Assembly (NCBI RefSeq): GCF_029946505.1
Contig: NZ_JARZHG010000017.1
Span: 124,001-188,000 of the forward strand
DNA length: 64,000 bases
Reading direction: 5' to 3'
Origin: Polyangium sp. y55x31
GTDB taxonomy: Bacteria; Myxococcota_A; Polyangia; Polyangiales; Polyangiaceae
Below the pieces are notes generated by a model. The model was not told where the DNA came from and made no database searches. It saw only the letters and a program-made list of their open reading frames with translations. How positions within the stretch are numbered: the first letter of the stretch is position 1; the number at the start of each line of letters is the position of its first letter. Position numbers and translations under genes: made by a program. This document shows, piece by piece, positions 44,667 through 54,489 of this stretch.

Positions 44667-46607
44667 ATGACGTCCCCCAATGATCAGGCGCGCGCGCCTG
44701 ATTGGGACTTTGAGCAGCTCAAGGTAATTCTTGAGGCGCCCGCGAGCTGGCAGCTAGTCATCGCTGGTCCTGGTGCCGGAAAATCAGCCGTCGCCTGCCA
44801 GCGCGTAGCATACCTCGTTGACGAGGCCGTTCCACCGTCACGGATCCTCCTGGTAAGCTTTACCCGAACCGCCGTCGCCGAGCTCCGTGATCGCATCGTG
44901 TCCTATGCAGTTGCTGGTGATCGCGCTCGCAGCGTTCGCATCTCAACGATCGATTCGCATGCCTGGAGCCTGCGCACAGGGTTCGACGATGGGCCCCTCC
45001 CCAAATCGCTCGGGGATGGATCGTACGATCTGGGCATCCAACGAACTATAGAGCTCTTCAGGAACAAAAACCCAGATTTGATGGACTTCATGGCGCGTCT
45101 CGAGCACATCATCATTGACGAGGCGCAGGACGTCATGGGACTTCGTGCAGACCTCGTATTGGAGATGCTGAAGAGCCTCGCGCCAACCTGCGGGGTTACG
45201 ATTCTCGCAGATCCGGCACAGGCAATCTATGGGTTCACAACTGATGGCACCGACGACAACAAACCAGAGCCGTCGCTTCTTGAACGCCTCCCCATGGAGT
45301 GCCCGCGTCCACTTCTTGATCGAGCGTTGAAGAATATCCATCGCGTGAAGGACAATGCGCTGATCGACTTGTTCCTCCGCACCCGTAAAGAGATCGAGTT
45401 CGCTGAAAACGCTCATGGTCACCTTGCGCGCGTGCAGGAGGCGATTCGAGAGACCTGTGGCAATGACGTCGGCGTTACGTCGTATGAGAACATTGCCGAC
45501 TTCCTGGCTAAAACCACCGACGGTTCGATGCTTGTGCTATTTCGACGGCGGGCTGACGTGCTTTTCGCTTCCTCGTACTGTTCGCAGGCCGGGGTTGAGC
45601 ATCGTTTGCGCATGTCCGACGTACCCATTGTCGTACGGCCTTGGCTGGGCTGGTTGCTCGGGGAAACGGTGCAGGCGATTCTCAACCAGGAGGAGTTCGA
45701 CAAGCTTTGGGAGTCTCGCGCATCGCTTTGTTCTGCGCCGTTCCTCGGAGAGGAGCGCGATACCTGCTGGACGTTGCTGCATCGCTTGGCAGCAGGATCG
45801 CGACCAAAGACGCTGGACCTCGTTCACCTGCGCAACATCGTCGCTCGGTCTCGCCCGCCGATCGAGCTCTGTTACTCGGAACTTGGCTCCAGGGGACCGA
45901 TTCTCGGAACCATCCACGCTTCCAAGGGGCGAGAAGCCGACACAGTTGTCCTTGTCATGCCGCCGCACCAGGACCACGCTGAAGGAGGGTTGGATGGGGA
46001 CAACGCCGCAGTCTTTGAAGAAGGCCGCGTTTACTATGTTGGTGCGACCCGAGCGCGCAAGATGTTGACGACCGCCGGAAAATCTGTGGCTCGCGTGGGC
46101 TATCTCGATTCCAAGCGCATTTACCGAATCTGCGGCGAAAGAAAGGCCCAGTTGGAGGTCGGTCGGGACGGTGATGTCGACAAGCTCGCGCACCTGGCGT
46201 GGTCGAACGCTTCGAGGGTGCAGCGCACTTTGGCTATCCACACGGGGCGTACAGTTCCGCTAAGAGCATGGGCGGTGGCCGAAGAGGACTACGCGCTTCG
46301 ACTCATACTCGAGCAGAAGGAGGCCGACGGCGTGACTCGGGCGATTGAGGTCGGACAGCTCAGCAGGTCGTTCCAAAGTGACCTCAAGAGGCTATGGGGC
46401 CGGATCGATTCGGAAGGTAACCTCAAGCCTGGCGAAAGCATTCCGCACCTCTATCTCGTCGCAGTAGCGACGGTAGGACTGGCGGAAAACGAGCGGAGCG
46501 CAGTGAAAGCTCCCTTCAGTCAGAGTGCGATGGCGCTCGCGCCCGTGATCAAAGGCTTCCCGATGATTCACTTCTTGTTCCGAAAGACGGGCAGGTTTTC
46601 GCGATGA
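44667..46607 (+). CDS. UvrD-like SF1 helicase in the DISARM operon
   Basis: A 646-residue helicase: Walker A GPGAGKSAV (~35), motif Ia LLVSFTRTAVAEL, motif II IIIDEAQDVMG, motif III ILADPAQAIYGF, motif V IHASKGREADTV and motif VI VYYVGATRARKM. The ATG at 44667 is preferred over 44652 because GGGAG sits eight bases ahead of it. Its stop overlaps the drmA start by 4 bases (ATGA), so it belongs to the operon. Known class 2 DISARM has drmE in this place; I cannot tell whether this protein is a divergent DrmE equivalent or a replacement. The C-terminal ~150 residues after motif VI are unique. Confidence 0.87.
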   Translation: MTSPNDQARAPDWDFEQLKVILEAPASWQLVIAGPGAGKSAVACQRVAYLVDEAVPPSRILLVSFTRTAVAELRDRIVSYAVAGDRARSVRISTIDSHAWSLRTGFDDGPLPKSLGDGSYDLGIQRTIELFRNKNPDLMDFMARLEHIIIDEAQDVMGLRADLVLEMLKSLAPTCGVTILADPAQAIYGFTTDGTDDNKPEPSLLERLPMECPRPLLDRALKNIHRVKDNALIDLFLRTRKEIEFAENAHGHLARVQEAIRETCGNDVGVTSYENIADFLAKTTDGSMLVLFRRRADVLFASSYCSQAGVEHRLRMSDVPIVVRPWLGWLLGETVQAILNQEEFDKLWESRASLCSAPFLGEERDTCWTLLHRLAAGSRPKTLDLVHLRNIVARSRPPIELCYSELGSRGPILGTIHASKGREADTVVLVMPPHQDHAEGGLDGDNAAVFEEGRVYYVGATRARKMLTTAGKSVARVGYLDSKRIYRICGERKAQLEVGRDGDVDKLAHLAWSNASRVQRTLAIHTGRTVPLRAWAVAEEDYALRLILEQKEADGVTRAIEVGQLSRSFQSDLKRLWGRIDSEGNLKPGESIPHLYLVAVATVGLAENERSAVKAPFSQSAMALAPVIKGFPMIHFLFRKTGRFSR

Positions 46608-49600
46608 ACACACCGCTTTTTCGAGATCGAATTCTGGATCGTCTCGTGAAAGACCTCGTAGGTCCCCTTTCACCGAACGAGATCCTCTCCGACCGGCCCA
46701 CGCAGCGGTATAGCACCGGTATTCTTTACCCGCGTGATGCGCGGATCGAGCCTCAAGAAGACGAAGACGGAGGGATCGCGGTCAACATCGCCGAGGACGC
46801 GGCATCTGAGCCAGAGGAAGCAGGCGTGTCGCTTCATGCCGCCTTGAAGCCGGCCACTGCCGGTCTCTCGTTCGCGGTGGAGAGCAGTGGCAGGGAAAGC
46901 CCTCCAACTATCCGCGTGCAAGTCGAGTGCGCCGTCTACAAGAGATTCGCCGTGGACGACGCCGGTAACCAGATCGAGGGGGCCCCTCCGGACCGGGCGC
47001 ACGAGCGGTGGCAACACGTGCCTCGGAGCGCGGAGGTGGAGATCGAGCTCCGTGCCGGTAGCACCAGGAGGGACCTGGCATACTACGGAATCGAGGGGTT
47101 GGAGCTTTACGCCCTTATGACACCGCACGCCGGCGTTGAGACCGTCACACTTGCTGTTGCAAGTAAGCGCTCCCGTGGAGATTCGTCGGCATTCGACGAG
47201 GAGCAGCACTTCTTTCAGGTTGAGCTCAGCGTAACCATGGTCGCGAACGGTCGATTTGCCCCACGGCCGTCACGTCGGGCGCAGACCGACGAGGATAGTC
47301 GGACAGCTGCGCTTATCTACCGCGACGTGAAAGAGTACGTCGTTGGGCACACGTGCTCCGCACGTGCAGTCTTGGACGGCGGAGGAGTTGCCAAGCTCAA
47401 GACTGAGTGGGTACCGGCAGTCATCGTGCCGCGGGTGAGTGATCACGGGGATCTCGTCTTCGGCGCCCTGCACCAACCAAGTGATGGCCAGCGTCCCCTT
47501 GAAGCCAGGTGGCTCGCGGCGGCATCTTCAGCGGACCTCATCGGCAGCCTCGAGCAGGTCGTGTCTGCGTACCGGCAATGGATCGCACGCGAGGCTGCGC
47601 GTGTTCCGCAACTACCCACCGAACTTCATGCGCAGGCGCGAAAGCACATCGACCGGTGTCAACGCGGCGCCGAGCGAATGGCGGACGGCATCGCGGCAAT
47701 TCGCACGGACAAGAACGTGCGAACGGCATTTCAATTGGCCCAATCAGCGATGGCGACTCAGTTCGGCTGGTCCCATGGTGGCGCCGCGCTCAAGTGGCGA
47801 CCGTTCCAGCTCGCCTTCCAGCTACTCGTGCTCCCGTCGCTCGCGCAGAGAACGCACGACGATCGCGACACGATGGACCTCCTGTGGTTTCCCACTGGTG
47901 GCGGTAAGACCGAAGCGTACTTGGCCCTTACGGCATTCATCATCACCCTGCGGCGGCTTCGCGCTACGAAGAAAGATGACGGAGCAGGCGTCGCTGCACT
48001 GATGCGATACACGCTTCGTCTCCTGACAGTGCAGCAGTTCCAGCGCGCCGCCGCGATGATCTTCGCCTGCGAGCTACTTCGGAGACGAGGGGCTGCCAGA
48101 GCGGATGGGCTTCCTGACCTGGGCACGGTCCCGATCGGCATCGGCCTCTGGGTTGGTGCCGCCGCCACGCCACTCACCCTTCAAGAAGCGCTCAATCGCT
48201 CGCCCGGCGATCCCAGCACGCCCGAGCAGCTCACGACGTGTCCATGCTGCGGCTCCACGCTGAGCTGGAAGCTCACGCCGAAAGAATCTATTGTCGAGTG
48301 CGCTTCGGAGCCGACGACCTGCGAGCTGGCGCAGAGCGGCCCACGGTTGCCGGTGTGGACGATCGACGAAGAAATTTATCGTCATGCGCCGTCGCTGCTG
48401 ATCGGCACGGTCGACAAGTTTGCGCAAATCGTCCGGAAGCTCGACACGGGAGTAATCTTCGGGCGCGGGACGGCGCATGCTCCGCCGGACCTGATCATCC
48501 AAGACGAGCTACATCTCATCTCCGGGCCCCTCGGCTCGATGGCTGGTCTGTATGAGGTTGCGATCGACGAGCTGTGTCGCTCAGATTCAGTTCGCCCGAA
48601 GGTGATCGGCTCGACCGCGACGATACGTCGCGCCGAAGAACAAATCCGCTCCCTCTTCGACCGCGGCACGTACCAGTTTCCAGCACCGGGACTGGACGCT
48701 GGCAACTCCGGGTTCGCGGTGACCGATCCCAACAGTCCGGGCCGGCTCTATGTTGGTCTCACCACGGCGGGGCGTTCGGCGACGTACATGTTACAGGCGC
48801 TCGTCGCGTCCATGCTGCAGGCGGCTACGGCGCCCGGCGCTTCGCTGCAAGACAAGGATCACTACTGGACGCTCGTCGCCTACTTCAACTCACTACGGGA
48901 ACTTGGGCGCGCGCTGGTGCTGATGCAGGACGACGTTCCTGTCTCGATTCGGCAATTCGCCGCGCGACGCGGAGAGCAGCAGCGCCGCATCGAGGCTCCC
49001 GCTGAGCTCACGAGCCGTGTTCGCTCCTACGAGATTCGCGACATGCTCAACCGCTTGAACAAGCCTGCCACGGACCCAGAAGCGGTCGACCTCCTGGTCG
49101 CTTCGAACATGATCTCCGTCGGGATGGATATTCCCCGGCTCGGGCTCATGGTCGTCAATGCGCAGCCGAAAACCCTTTCGGAGTACATCCAGGCAACGAG
49201 CCGCGTCGGTCGAGGAGACGTTCCTGGCATCGTTATCACGATGTATAACAGCATGCGCGCACGCGACCGCTCGCATTTCGAGACGTTCGAGACCTGGCAC
49301 CGCTGCTTGTACCGTGACGTCGAGGCGACCAGCGTCACGCCCTTCGCGTCGCGCGCTCAGGACAAGGCGCTTCATGCGGTCCTTGTTGCATTGGTGCGCC
49401 ACCTCGTACCTGGAATGGACCGCCGCCCAATTCTGAACGACATCAAACGAGCAGATGCCGAGCGGATCGCGTCGACTATCGAAGCGCGCGTTGCGCGAGT
49501 CGATCCAGCCGAGCGCACCATTGTCTCGCAGAAGTTGCAGCGGTTGATCGATCAGTGGGCAAGTCGGCCCGATTTGCAGACCTACTGGGACGACTACAAC

Positions 49601-49777
49601 CGTCGGACCAGTCTGCTCATGTCGGCGGAACAGTTCGCGGCCAAGGCGGATGTCGATTCCGATCTCGATGCGGAGGGAGCTCGGCGGGCGCTCTGGCCAA
49701 CTCCGAACTCGATGCGGGAAGTGGAACCGGGCGCACCATTCGTGCTCCGCCATGTCCTGAAGACGGAAGGAAATTGA
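46604..49777 (+). CDS. drmA: DISARM helicase DrmA
   Basis: A 1057-residue SF2 helicase-like protein, matching the long DrmA architecture. It has an N-terminal ~400-residue domain without obvious motifs, Walker A FPTGGGKTEAY (~428), a four-Cys cluster (CPCCGS near 547 and later CASEPTTC), motif II QDELHLISGP (~632), SVGMDIPRLGLMVV (~828) and TSRVGRG (~866). In DISARM, DrmA and DrmB form a complex that recognises incoming DNA with free 5' ends and is required for defence. It overlaps the UvrD-like gene by 4 bases and is followed one base later by drmB. Confidence 0.92.
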   Translation: MNTPLFRDRILDRLVKDLVGPLSPNEILSDRPTQRYSTGILYPRDARIEPQEDEDGGIAVNIAEDAASEPEEAGVSLHAALKPATAGLSFAVESSGRESPPTIRVQVECAVYKRFAVDDAGNQIEGAPPDRAHERWQHVPRSAEVEIELRAGSTRRDLAYYGIEGLELYALMTPHAGVETVTLAVASKRSRGDSSAFDEEQHFFQVELSVTMVANGRFAPRPSRRAQTDEDSRTAALIYRDVKEYVVGHTCSARAVLDGGGVAKLKTEWVPAVIVPRVSDHGDLVFGALHQPSDGQRPLEARWLAAASSADLIGSLEQVVSAYRQWIAREAARVPQLPTELHAQARKHIDRCQRGAERMADGIAAIRTDKNVRTAFQLAQSAMATQFGWSHGGAALKWRPFQLAFQLLVLPSLAQRTHDDRDTMDLLWFPTGGGKTEAYLALTAFIITLRRLRATKKDDGAGVAALMRYTLRLLTVQQFQRAAAMIFACELLRRRGAARADGLPDLGTVPIGIGLWVGAAATPLTLQEALNRSPGDPSTPEQLTTCPCCGSTLSWKLTPKESIVECASEPTTCELAQSGPRLPVWTIDEEIYRHAPSLLIGTVDKFAQIVRKLDTGVIFGRGTAHAPPDLIIQDELHLISGPLGSMAGLYEVAIDELCRSDSVRPKVIGSTATIRRAEEQIRSLFDRGTYQFPAPGLDAGNSGFAVTDPNSPGRLYVGLTTAGRSATYMLQALVASMLQAATAPGASLQDKDHYWTLVAYFNSLRELGRALVLMQDDVPVSIRQFAARRGEQQRRIEAPAELTSRVRSYEIRDMLNRLNKPATDPEAVDLLVASNMISVGMDIPRLGLMVVNAQPKTLSEYIQATSRVGRGDVPGIVITMYNSMRARDRSHFETFETWHRCLYRDVEATSVTPFASRAQDKALHAVLVALVRHLVPGMDRRPILNDIKRADAERIASTIEARVARVDPAERTIVSQKLQRLIDQWASRPDLQTYWDDYNRRTSLLMSAEQFAAKADVDSDLDAEGARRALWPTPNSMREVEPGAPFVLRHVLKTEGN

Positions 49778-49778
49778 A

Positions 49779-51620
49779 ATGCGCAACGAGCTGGGTGATG
49801 TCCGCCGTAGCCAAATCATCACGACTCACGGGCCGGGGTCAATCGTGGATTTCCGAGCTGGAGGATACGGCGGTGCGGGTATCTCGGTCGTGGCCGCTGG
49901 CCTCGAGGAATGGGATCGCTGGGCTCCACCTCCCGGGTTGGGCAATCCGCAAACCGTCTACGAGCCGCGCCTTCAGAAGCAACTTGGCGTCGACGGGTTC
50001 CGGCTGCCACCGGTTGCGCCTCAGGTGGCTCCTGGCGTGTATCGGAGCAACGCGGGGAAGCTTGTTGGTGTTCGCTTCCCGCGTTGGCTCCAGTGTCCGC
50101 ACTGCCACCTTATCCGCCAGTCGCGGTTTTGGACAGAGGATGCCGGCGACCCCGCGCTCTATTGCGCGGAGTGCTCTGAGAAGGCGGGTGGGCGTAATCG
50201 CATCCACGTCGTGCCCGTTCGCTTCATCGTCATCTGCGAACATGGGCACCTTGACGAGTTCCCTTGGGACTGGTGGGTGAGGCACGACGAAAAGTGCCCC
50301 CTTCCCGGACGCCGGAAAGAGCTCAAGCTCGAGGGTAGCGCCACGGCAGGCTTGGCGGGCTTGATCCTCTCGTGCCTTGGCTGCGGTGCCTCACGCTCCA
50401 TGGAGGGGTGCTTTGGGCCCGATGCCATCCCGGGCCAGTGTCAGGGGCGTCGACCATGGCTCGGTACGGATGCCGACGAGCAATGCACGACTGACGCGCG
50501 TGTCGTTCAGCGCGGGGCCTCCAACCTGTACTTCTCCGTCGTGGAGTCGGCGCTTGACATCCCGCCCTGGTCCGATGAGCTTCAGAAGAAGATCGGCCTG
50601 CGATGGTCGATGCTTGAGCAAGCGCCCGATCAGGTATCGCGAAAACTCCTCATTCAGGCGATGCGGCTTGCCGAGATCACCGGCAAGCCCGAGAACGATC
50701 TCGCTGCCGCCATCGAAGAACGGATCGCACGCCTTAGGTCGCCGGACCGCAACCTTCGATGGGAGGAGTACCAGCAGTTCGTTCAGCACACGCAACCATT
50801 CGGCGAGAACACTGAGTTCGAGATCCGACCGGCCCCGGCACCTCCCGAGCTCGCCAGCTGGCTGCAGTCCGTTACCCGTGCGACTCGCCTGCGCGAGGTC
50901 AGGGCTCTGCGTGGGTTCACCCGCGTGTTCCCGCCGAGCGCAGGCGATGACGCTCGCGTCGCGAAGATCTCGCTCAACCGACCGCCGTGGCTGCCCGCTG
51001 TTGAGAACCGCGGCGAGGGAATCTTCATCCAGCTCCGGCTCGATCAAGTTAAACGTTGGGAAAAGAAGCCAATTGTCATCGACCACGTAGCGGCGGTCCG
51101 CAAGGCTTACGAGAGGGCATGGCAAGAGCGCGGCCGTCCGGGCGCCCCGCCGAAGACGGTCACGCCTAGGCTACTGCTCATTCATAGCCTCGCGCACGCG
51201 CTCATCCGGCAGCTGTCGCTTAGCTGCGGTTACAGCAGTGCGTCGCTTCGCGAGCGTCTCTACATTGATGTTTCCTCGGCCTGGGACATGGCTGGACTAC
51301 TCGTCTTCACGTCATCGCCTGATGCTGACGGCACCCTTGGGGGGCTCGCGCGGCAAGGCGAAAGCGCGAACATCGTGCGAGTCTTCGAGGATGCGCTCAC
51401 GTCTATGACATGGTGCTCGTCCGATCCTCTTTGCATCGAAGGGGTGCATGCGCGCTCCGAGCCAGCGAACGGGGCAGCGTGCCATGCATGCCTGCTCGCC
51501 GCCGAGACTTCCTGCGAGGAGTTTAACGCGTTCCTCGACCGGGCTCTCCTGGTTGGAACGCCAGCGCAGCCTGAGCTCGGCTTCTTCGAGGAATATCTTC
51601 GCGAGCTTCGGAGCAGCTGA
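49779..51620 (+). CDS. drmB: DISARM protein DrmB (DUF1998)
   Basis: A 613-residue protein. The N terminus (GDVRRSQIITTHGPGSIVDF) and the C-terminal DUF1998 segment (LLIHSLAHALIRQLSLSCGY near 465-484) are typical of DrmB. Several Cys pairs (CPHCH, CAEC, CEHGH, CLGCG, and CHACLLAAETSC near the end) suggest zinc ribbons. AGGAAA precedes the ATG, which lies one base after the drmA stop. DrmB partners with the DrmA helicase. Confidence 0.92.
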   Translation: MRNELGDVRRSQIITTHGPGSIVDFRAGGYGGAGISVVAAGLEEWDRWAPPPGLGNPQTVYEPRLQKQLGVDGFRLPPVAPQVAPGVYRSNAGKLVGVRFPRWLQCPHCHLIRQSRFWTEDAGDPALYCAECSEKAGGRNRIHVVPVRFIVICEHGHLDEFPWDWWVRHDEKCPLPGRRKELKLEGSATAGLAGLILSCLGCGASRSMEGCFGPDAIPGQCQGRRPWLGTDADEQCTTDARVVQRGASNLYFSVVESALDIPPWSDELQKKIGLRWSMLEQAPDQVSRKLLIQAMRLAEITGKPENDLAAAIEERIARLRSPDRNLRWEEYQQFVQHTQPFGENTEFEIRPAPAPPELASWLQSVTRATRLREVRALRGFTRVFPPSAGDDARVAKISLNRPPWLPAVENRGEGIFIQLRLDQVKRWEKKPIVIDHVAAVRKAYERAWQERGRPGAPPKTVTPRLLLIHSLAHALIRQLSLSCGYSSASLRERLYIDVSSAWDMAGLLVFTSSPDADGTLGGLARQGESANIVRVFEDALTSMTWCSSDPLCIEGVHARSEPANGAACHACLLAAETSCEEFNAFLDRALLVGTPAQPELGFFEEYLRELRSS

Positions 51621-51624
51621 AGAC

Positions 51625-52329
51625 ATGGGACTCGCGCGCGATCTGGTCGAGCTCGAGGCTCGCATTCGCGAGCGGGCAGACGTCGACCTCTTTGCACCAA
51701 TCGATCGTGGCGGGCTGCTCGCAACACCCGAGTGCGCCGCCGTGGCCGCCCGCATGCGGAGTACGGACTCATTGGCAGCCATGCGCCTCTGCCTGCAGGC
51801 GCTCCGGATCCAGCACGAGGAGCTGCGTCCCAAACTGCTCGACGCGGAGTTGGTCGCGACGCTACCTCCTGAGACGCCCGGAATTGCACGCCCGACTGAG
51901 CGAGTTGTTCGCGAGATGATCGAACGCGCTGTTACGGAGATCATTCTCCTTGGCTACGAGCTCACCGATAGGGATTTGGTGCACCTGCTTGCTGCGTCAG
52001 CTGCCCGCGGCATCAACGTGATCATGATCTGTGACCGCGGTCGCGGGACTGCAGCTCGGGTGCTCGATGCGTGGCCGTCGGGCACGCGCCCTCCGAGGGT
52101 CTTCCACGATCGAGAGCGACAAGACGGTGTCCCGTACGCTTCGATGCACGCGAAGTGTCTGCTCGTTGACAGCAATGACCTCCTCGTGACCTCCGCCAAT
52201 TTCACGTTCCACGGTCTGCACGGGAATATTGAGATCGGGATCCGACTAAGCGGTGCCCCGGCAGCTGAAGCAAGGAAGATTTTTTCGCATCTAGTGGAAA
52301 GCCGAATCCTTGAGGACGTCTCATGCTGA
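51625..52329 (+). CDS. drmC: DISARM phospholipase D-like nuclease DrmC
   Basis: A 234-residue PLD-superfamily protein with one HKD motif (HAKCLLVDSNDLLVTSANF, His-x-Lys-x4-Asp), so it should act as a dimer. The start at 51625 has GGAG ahead and lies 4 bases after the drmB stop; longer readings run through drmB in another frame. DrmC is a core DISARM gene, though reported as less critical than drmA/B. Its stop overlaps the HNH gene by 7 bases. Confidence 0.9.
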   Translation: MGLARDLVELEARIRERADVDLFAPIDRGGLLATPECAAVAARMRSTDSLAAMRLCLQALRIQHEELRPKLLDAELVATLPPETPGIARPTERVVREMIERAVTEIILLGYELTDRDLVHLLAASAARGINVIMICDRGRGTAARVLDAWPSGTRPPRVFHDRERQDGVPYASMHAKCLLVDSNDLLVTSANFTFHGLHGNIEIGIRLSGAPAAEARKIFSHLVESRILEDVSC

Positions 52330-53066
52330 GCTTCGAACGCGAAGGCAAGTACACGCGCCCGGATGTCAAGGAGCGCGTAGGCCTGTCGCGAGATGCGAAG
52401 GGCGGAAACTGGGACACTGGGATCGTGGAGCACGCGAACGAATTTTTAATTTTCGCCAATGTTGGCACAGAGGGGCGCACAGGTCACAACTACGGGAACC
52501 GGTGGGAGAGGAATTGCCTGCGCTGGTACCACAAGGCCGGTTCTCATCTCGCATGGCGGAGCGTGCAGAAGCTCCTGGAGAGTGGCCGCCGCGTCCACGT
52601 CTTCTGGCGCACCTCAAACAAGAGGTCATTCGAGTACGCCGGCATGGCCATCGCAGTCGAGGTTGTCGACACGTCCCCTGTTGAGATCCTCTGGTCGTTC
52701 GAAAGCTACGACGTTACCGAGCTGCTGGTTCATAGCCCAGAACAGGTTACCGGCGAGTATCGTGAGGGCGCGATGCGCAAGATACTTGTGAACGCGTACG
52801 AGCGAGACCGTGCCGCCCGCCAAGCGTGCATCGCCCACTACGGGCTGGAATGCGCCGTATGCGACCTCCGGTTCGAGGAGCGGTATGGCGCGCTAGGTGC
52901 GGGGTTCATCCATGTGCACCACGTCATTCCGCTGTCCGACCTGGGTCCAGACTACAGGCTGAACCCAATCACAGACCTACGCCCTGTGTGTCCGAACTGC
53001 CATGCGATGCTTCATCGCCAGCGGCCGCCGCTCACCATCGAGGCCCTTCGTGACATCATCTTGTAG
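52323..53066 (+). CDS. HNH endonuclease with DUF3427-like N-terminal domain
   Basis: A 247-residue protein coupled to drmC by a 7-base overlap. Residues ~20-130 (YGNRWERNCLRWYHKAGSH, SGRRVHVFWRTSNKRSFEYAG) resemble DUF3427-type DNA-sensing domains in the order of aromatic motifs. The C-terminal ~80 residues are an HNH nuclease: CAVC (177-180), HVHHVIPL (197-204), DLRPVCPNCHAMLH (218-231) with the Asn at 225. It looks like a restriction effector of the McrA style. I do not know it as a standard DISARM part, so it may be an added nuclease. Confidence 0.82.
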   Translation: MLSFEREGKYTRPDVKERVGLSRDAKGGNWDTGIVEHANEFLIFANVGTEGRTGHNYGNRWERNCLRWYHKAGSHLAWRSVQKLLESGRRVHVFWRTSNKRSFEYAGMAIAVEVVDTSPVEILWSFESYDVTELLVHSPEQVTGEYREGAMRKILVNAYERDRAARQACIAHYGLECAVCDLRFEERYGALGAGFIHVHHVIPLSDLGPDYRLNPITDLRPVCPNCHAMLHRQRPPLTIEALRDIIL

Positions 53067-53069
53067 ACG

Positions 53070-53180
53070 TTGGCGCGTGGCAAGGGCGGTGGCGACGCGC
53101 TCGGCGGTCTCCTGAGGATTGCGCAGTACGTCTGTCTCCCAGAAACGGAGCACTGCCCAGCCTGCCACTTCGACCTCGTC
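53070..53180 (-). pseudogene. C-terminal remnant of a Vsr-type endonuclease
   Basis: On the minus strand AGWAVLRFWETDVLRNP followed by ETAERVATAL matches the conserved last helix and strand of very-short-patch-repair type endonucleases. No in-frame nuclease core lies upstream. It points toward and just overlaps the region after the HNH stop. The N-terminal half of a similar protein lies 1 kb away on the other strand. Confidence 0.6.
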
Positions 53181-53577
53181 GACGCCGATAACGAGATCCT
53201 CGCGAGCGGCTCAGTCCAGCTCAGACCGAACAAGAAAGCGGACCGAGCGTTCCGAGTCCGAGCTGATCCGCGGGTGGTCCGAAAGCACGTGATCTGGGGG
53301 GCGCTGCTCTCCTGCTGCGAGACCGTGCACTTGCGCTGGCAGGTGCAGGTGGTCGACAGGGGTGGGCAGGTGCTCGGGCGGCGGATGGTGGGGCACGAGA
53401 TGCGGGGGGCGTGACACCTGAGCCGTGGTATGCGGCTCCCCATGCCCTCGTGATCGCTTCTCGCCTCCACCGTGGCCTCGCGCGCCCCTTTCCCGATCCA
53501 CCGGAGTGCGATGCGTTTGACCTCCCGATCGCCATCTGGGCTTGAACGGTTCCCAGGATACCCACCAGGCGGCCCCC

Positions 53578-53850
53578 CCGTGATCATGCTTCCATGGCAC
53601 AGGGAAGCGCCAGGGATGGGTAGCCTACAGTGTCCCACCTTTGTTCGCGTGACGCGTCGATTCCCTCCGGACGAAAGGCATCCTCAACACATTGAGCCCA
53701 GTGAGGGGGGATCTGCATCCAGCACAGGGCTGGGCCGGTCCTCCGAGGCCCGATGGGGCCAGGTGGATGAACATGCGCGAGCAGAAGACCTACTTCGCAA
53801 CCCAGGAGCAGGCTCATACCAGGTACCAGGAACGGGAACCCGGGGCGGCC
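53578..53850. repeat. left arm of a ~270-bp imperfect inverted repeat
   Basis: Matches, in reverse complement, the segment at 54490-54815 over most of its length; the best part is CTGCATCCAGCACAGGGCTG and its flanks. On the plus strand it ends in an open frame starting near 53767 (MNMREQKTYFATQEQAHTR) that loses similarity soon after, so it may be a duplicated promoter plus gene start. Confidence 0.75.
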
Positions 53851-54099
53851 GGCGCCAATATGATCGTCGTGGCGGGAAAGACAGGACTCTGTGCAGTGCC
53901 GTGGGGAGCGCCTGTCTCGCAACCGTTGCGGATCGCGACGATACCGGGTGTGCGTCCGAGGCTCCACGGATTCCATGCGCGTTGTCACTCTCCTAGTTCC
54001 CGCGGTTCGTCCGTCCCGCGGTCGCAAGCCTGGCCGGATCCCCTTGAGCAGACCGACGCTCGTGGCGCCTGCTCCCGCCGCATGTAAAGTGCCGCGCCG

Positions 54100-54411
54100 A
54101 TGAAGTCGCAGCAGCAAACTACGCCCTCATTCGCGTGTCTGCATCCGGCCTCGGAGAACGCGTCCACGGCAGCCCGAGCCGCCAGCGCCAAGAGGAACAC
54201 GCGCTGCGAGCTTGCCCTTCGACGGGAGCTCTGGCGTCGCGGCCTTCGCTATCGTCTCCACCTTCCAGGGCTGCCGGGGCGTCCGGACATCGTCTTCACC
54301 AAGCACCGCGTCGTGGTGTTCTGCGATGGAGACTTCTGGCACGGACGCCATCTCGAAGCTCGCCTTGCAAAGCTGGGCGCGATCCGCTGGAGTTCCTCGC
54401 GTCGGACCTGA
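54100..54411 (+). pseudogene. N-terminal remnant of a Vsr-type endonuclease
   Basis: A 103-codon frame. Residues ~32-90 match the Vsr-like nuclease fold: NTRCELALRRELWRRGLRY, LPGLPGRPDIVF and VVFCDGDFWHGR (catalytic Asp and WH). Similarity ends at ARLAKL near 54373 and the frame closes ~12 codons later, so the second half with the remaining active-site region is missing. Vsr enzymes repair T:G mismatches left by cytosine-5 methylation, which fits the methylase in this island. Confidence 0.7.
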
Positions 54412-54489
54412 ACCACGACACTGAGACCTCTTCCAGGACGCACCTCGATGATGCCCGGGCCCCCCTCGTACTCGTCGTACTCGTCCACA

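Noticed and set aside
53070..53414. 114-codon plus-strand frame after the HNH gene.
   Set aside because: It lies antisense to the recognisable Vsr C-terminal remnant and has no family signal; possible but not supportable.
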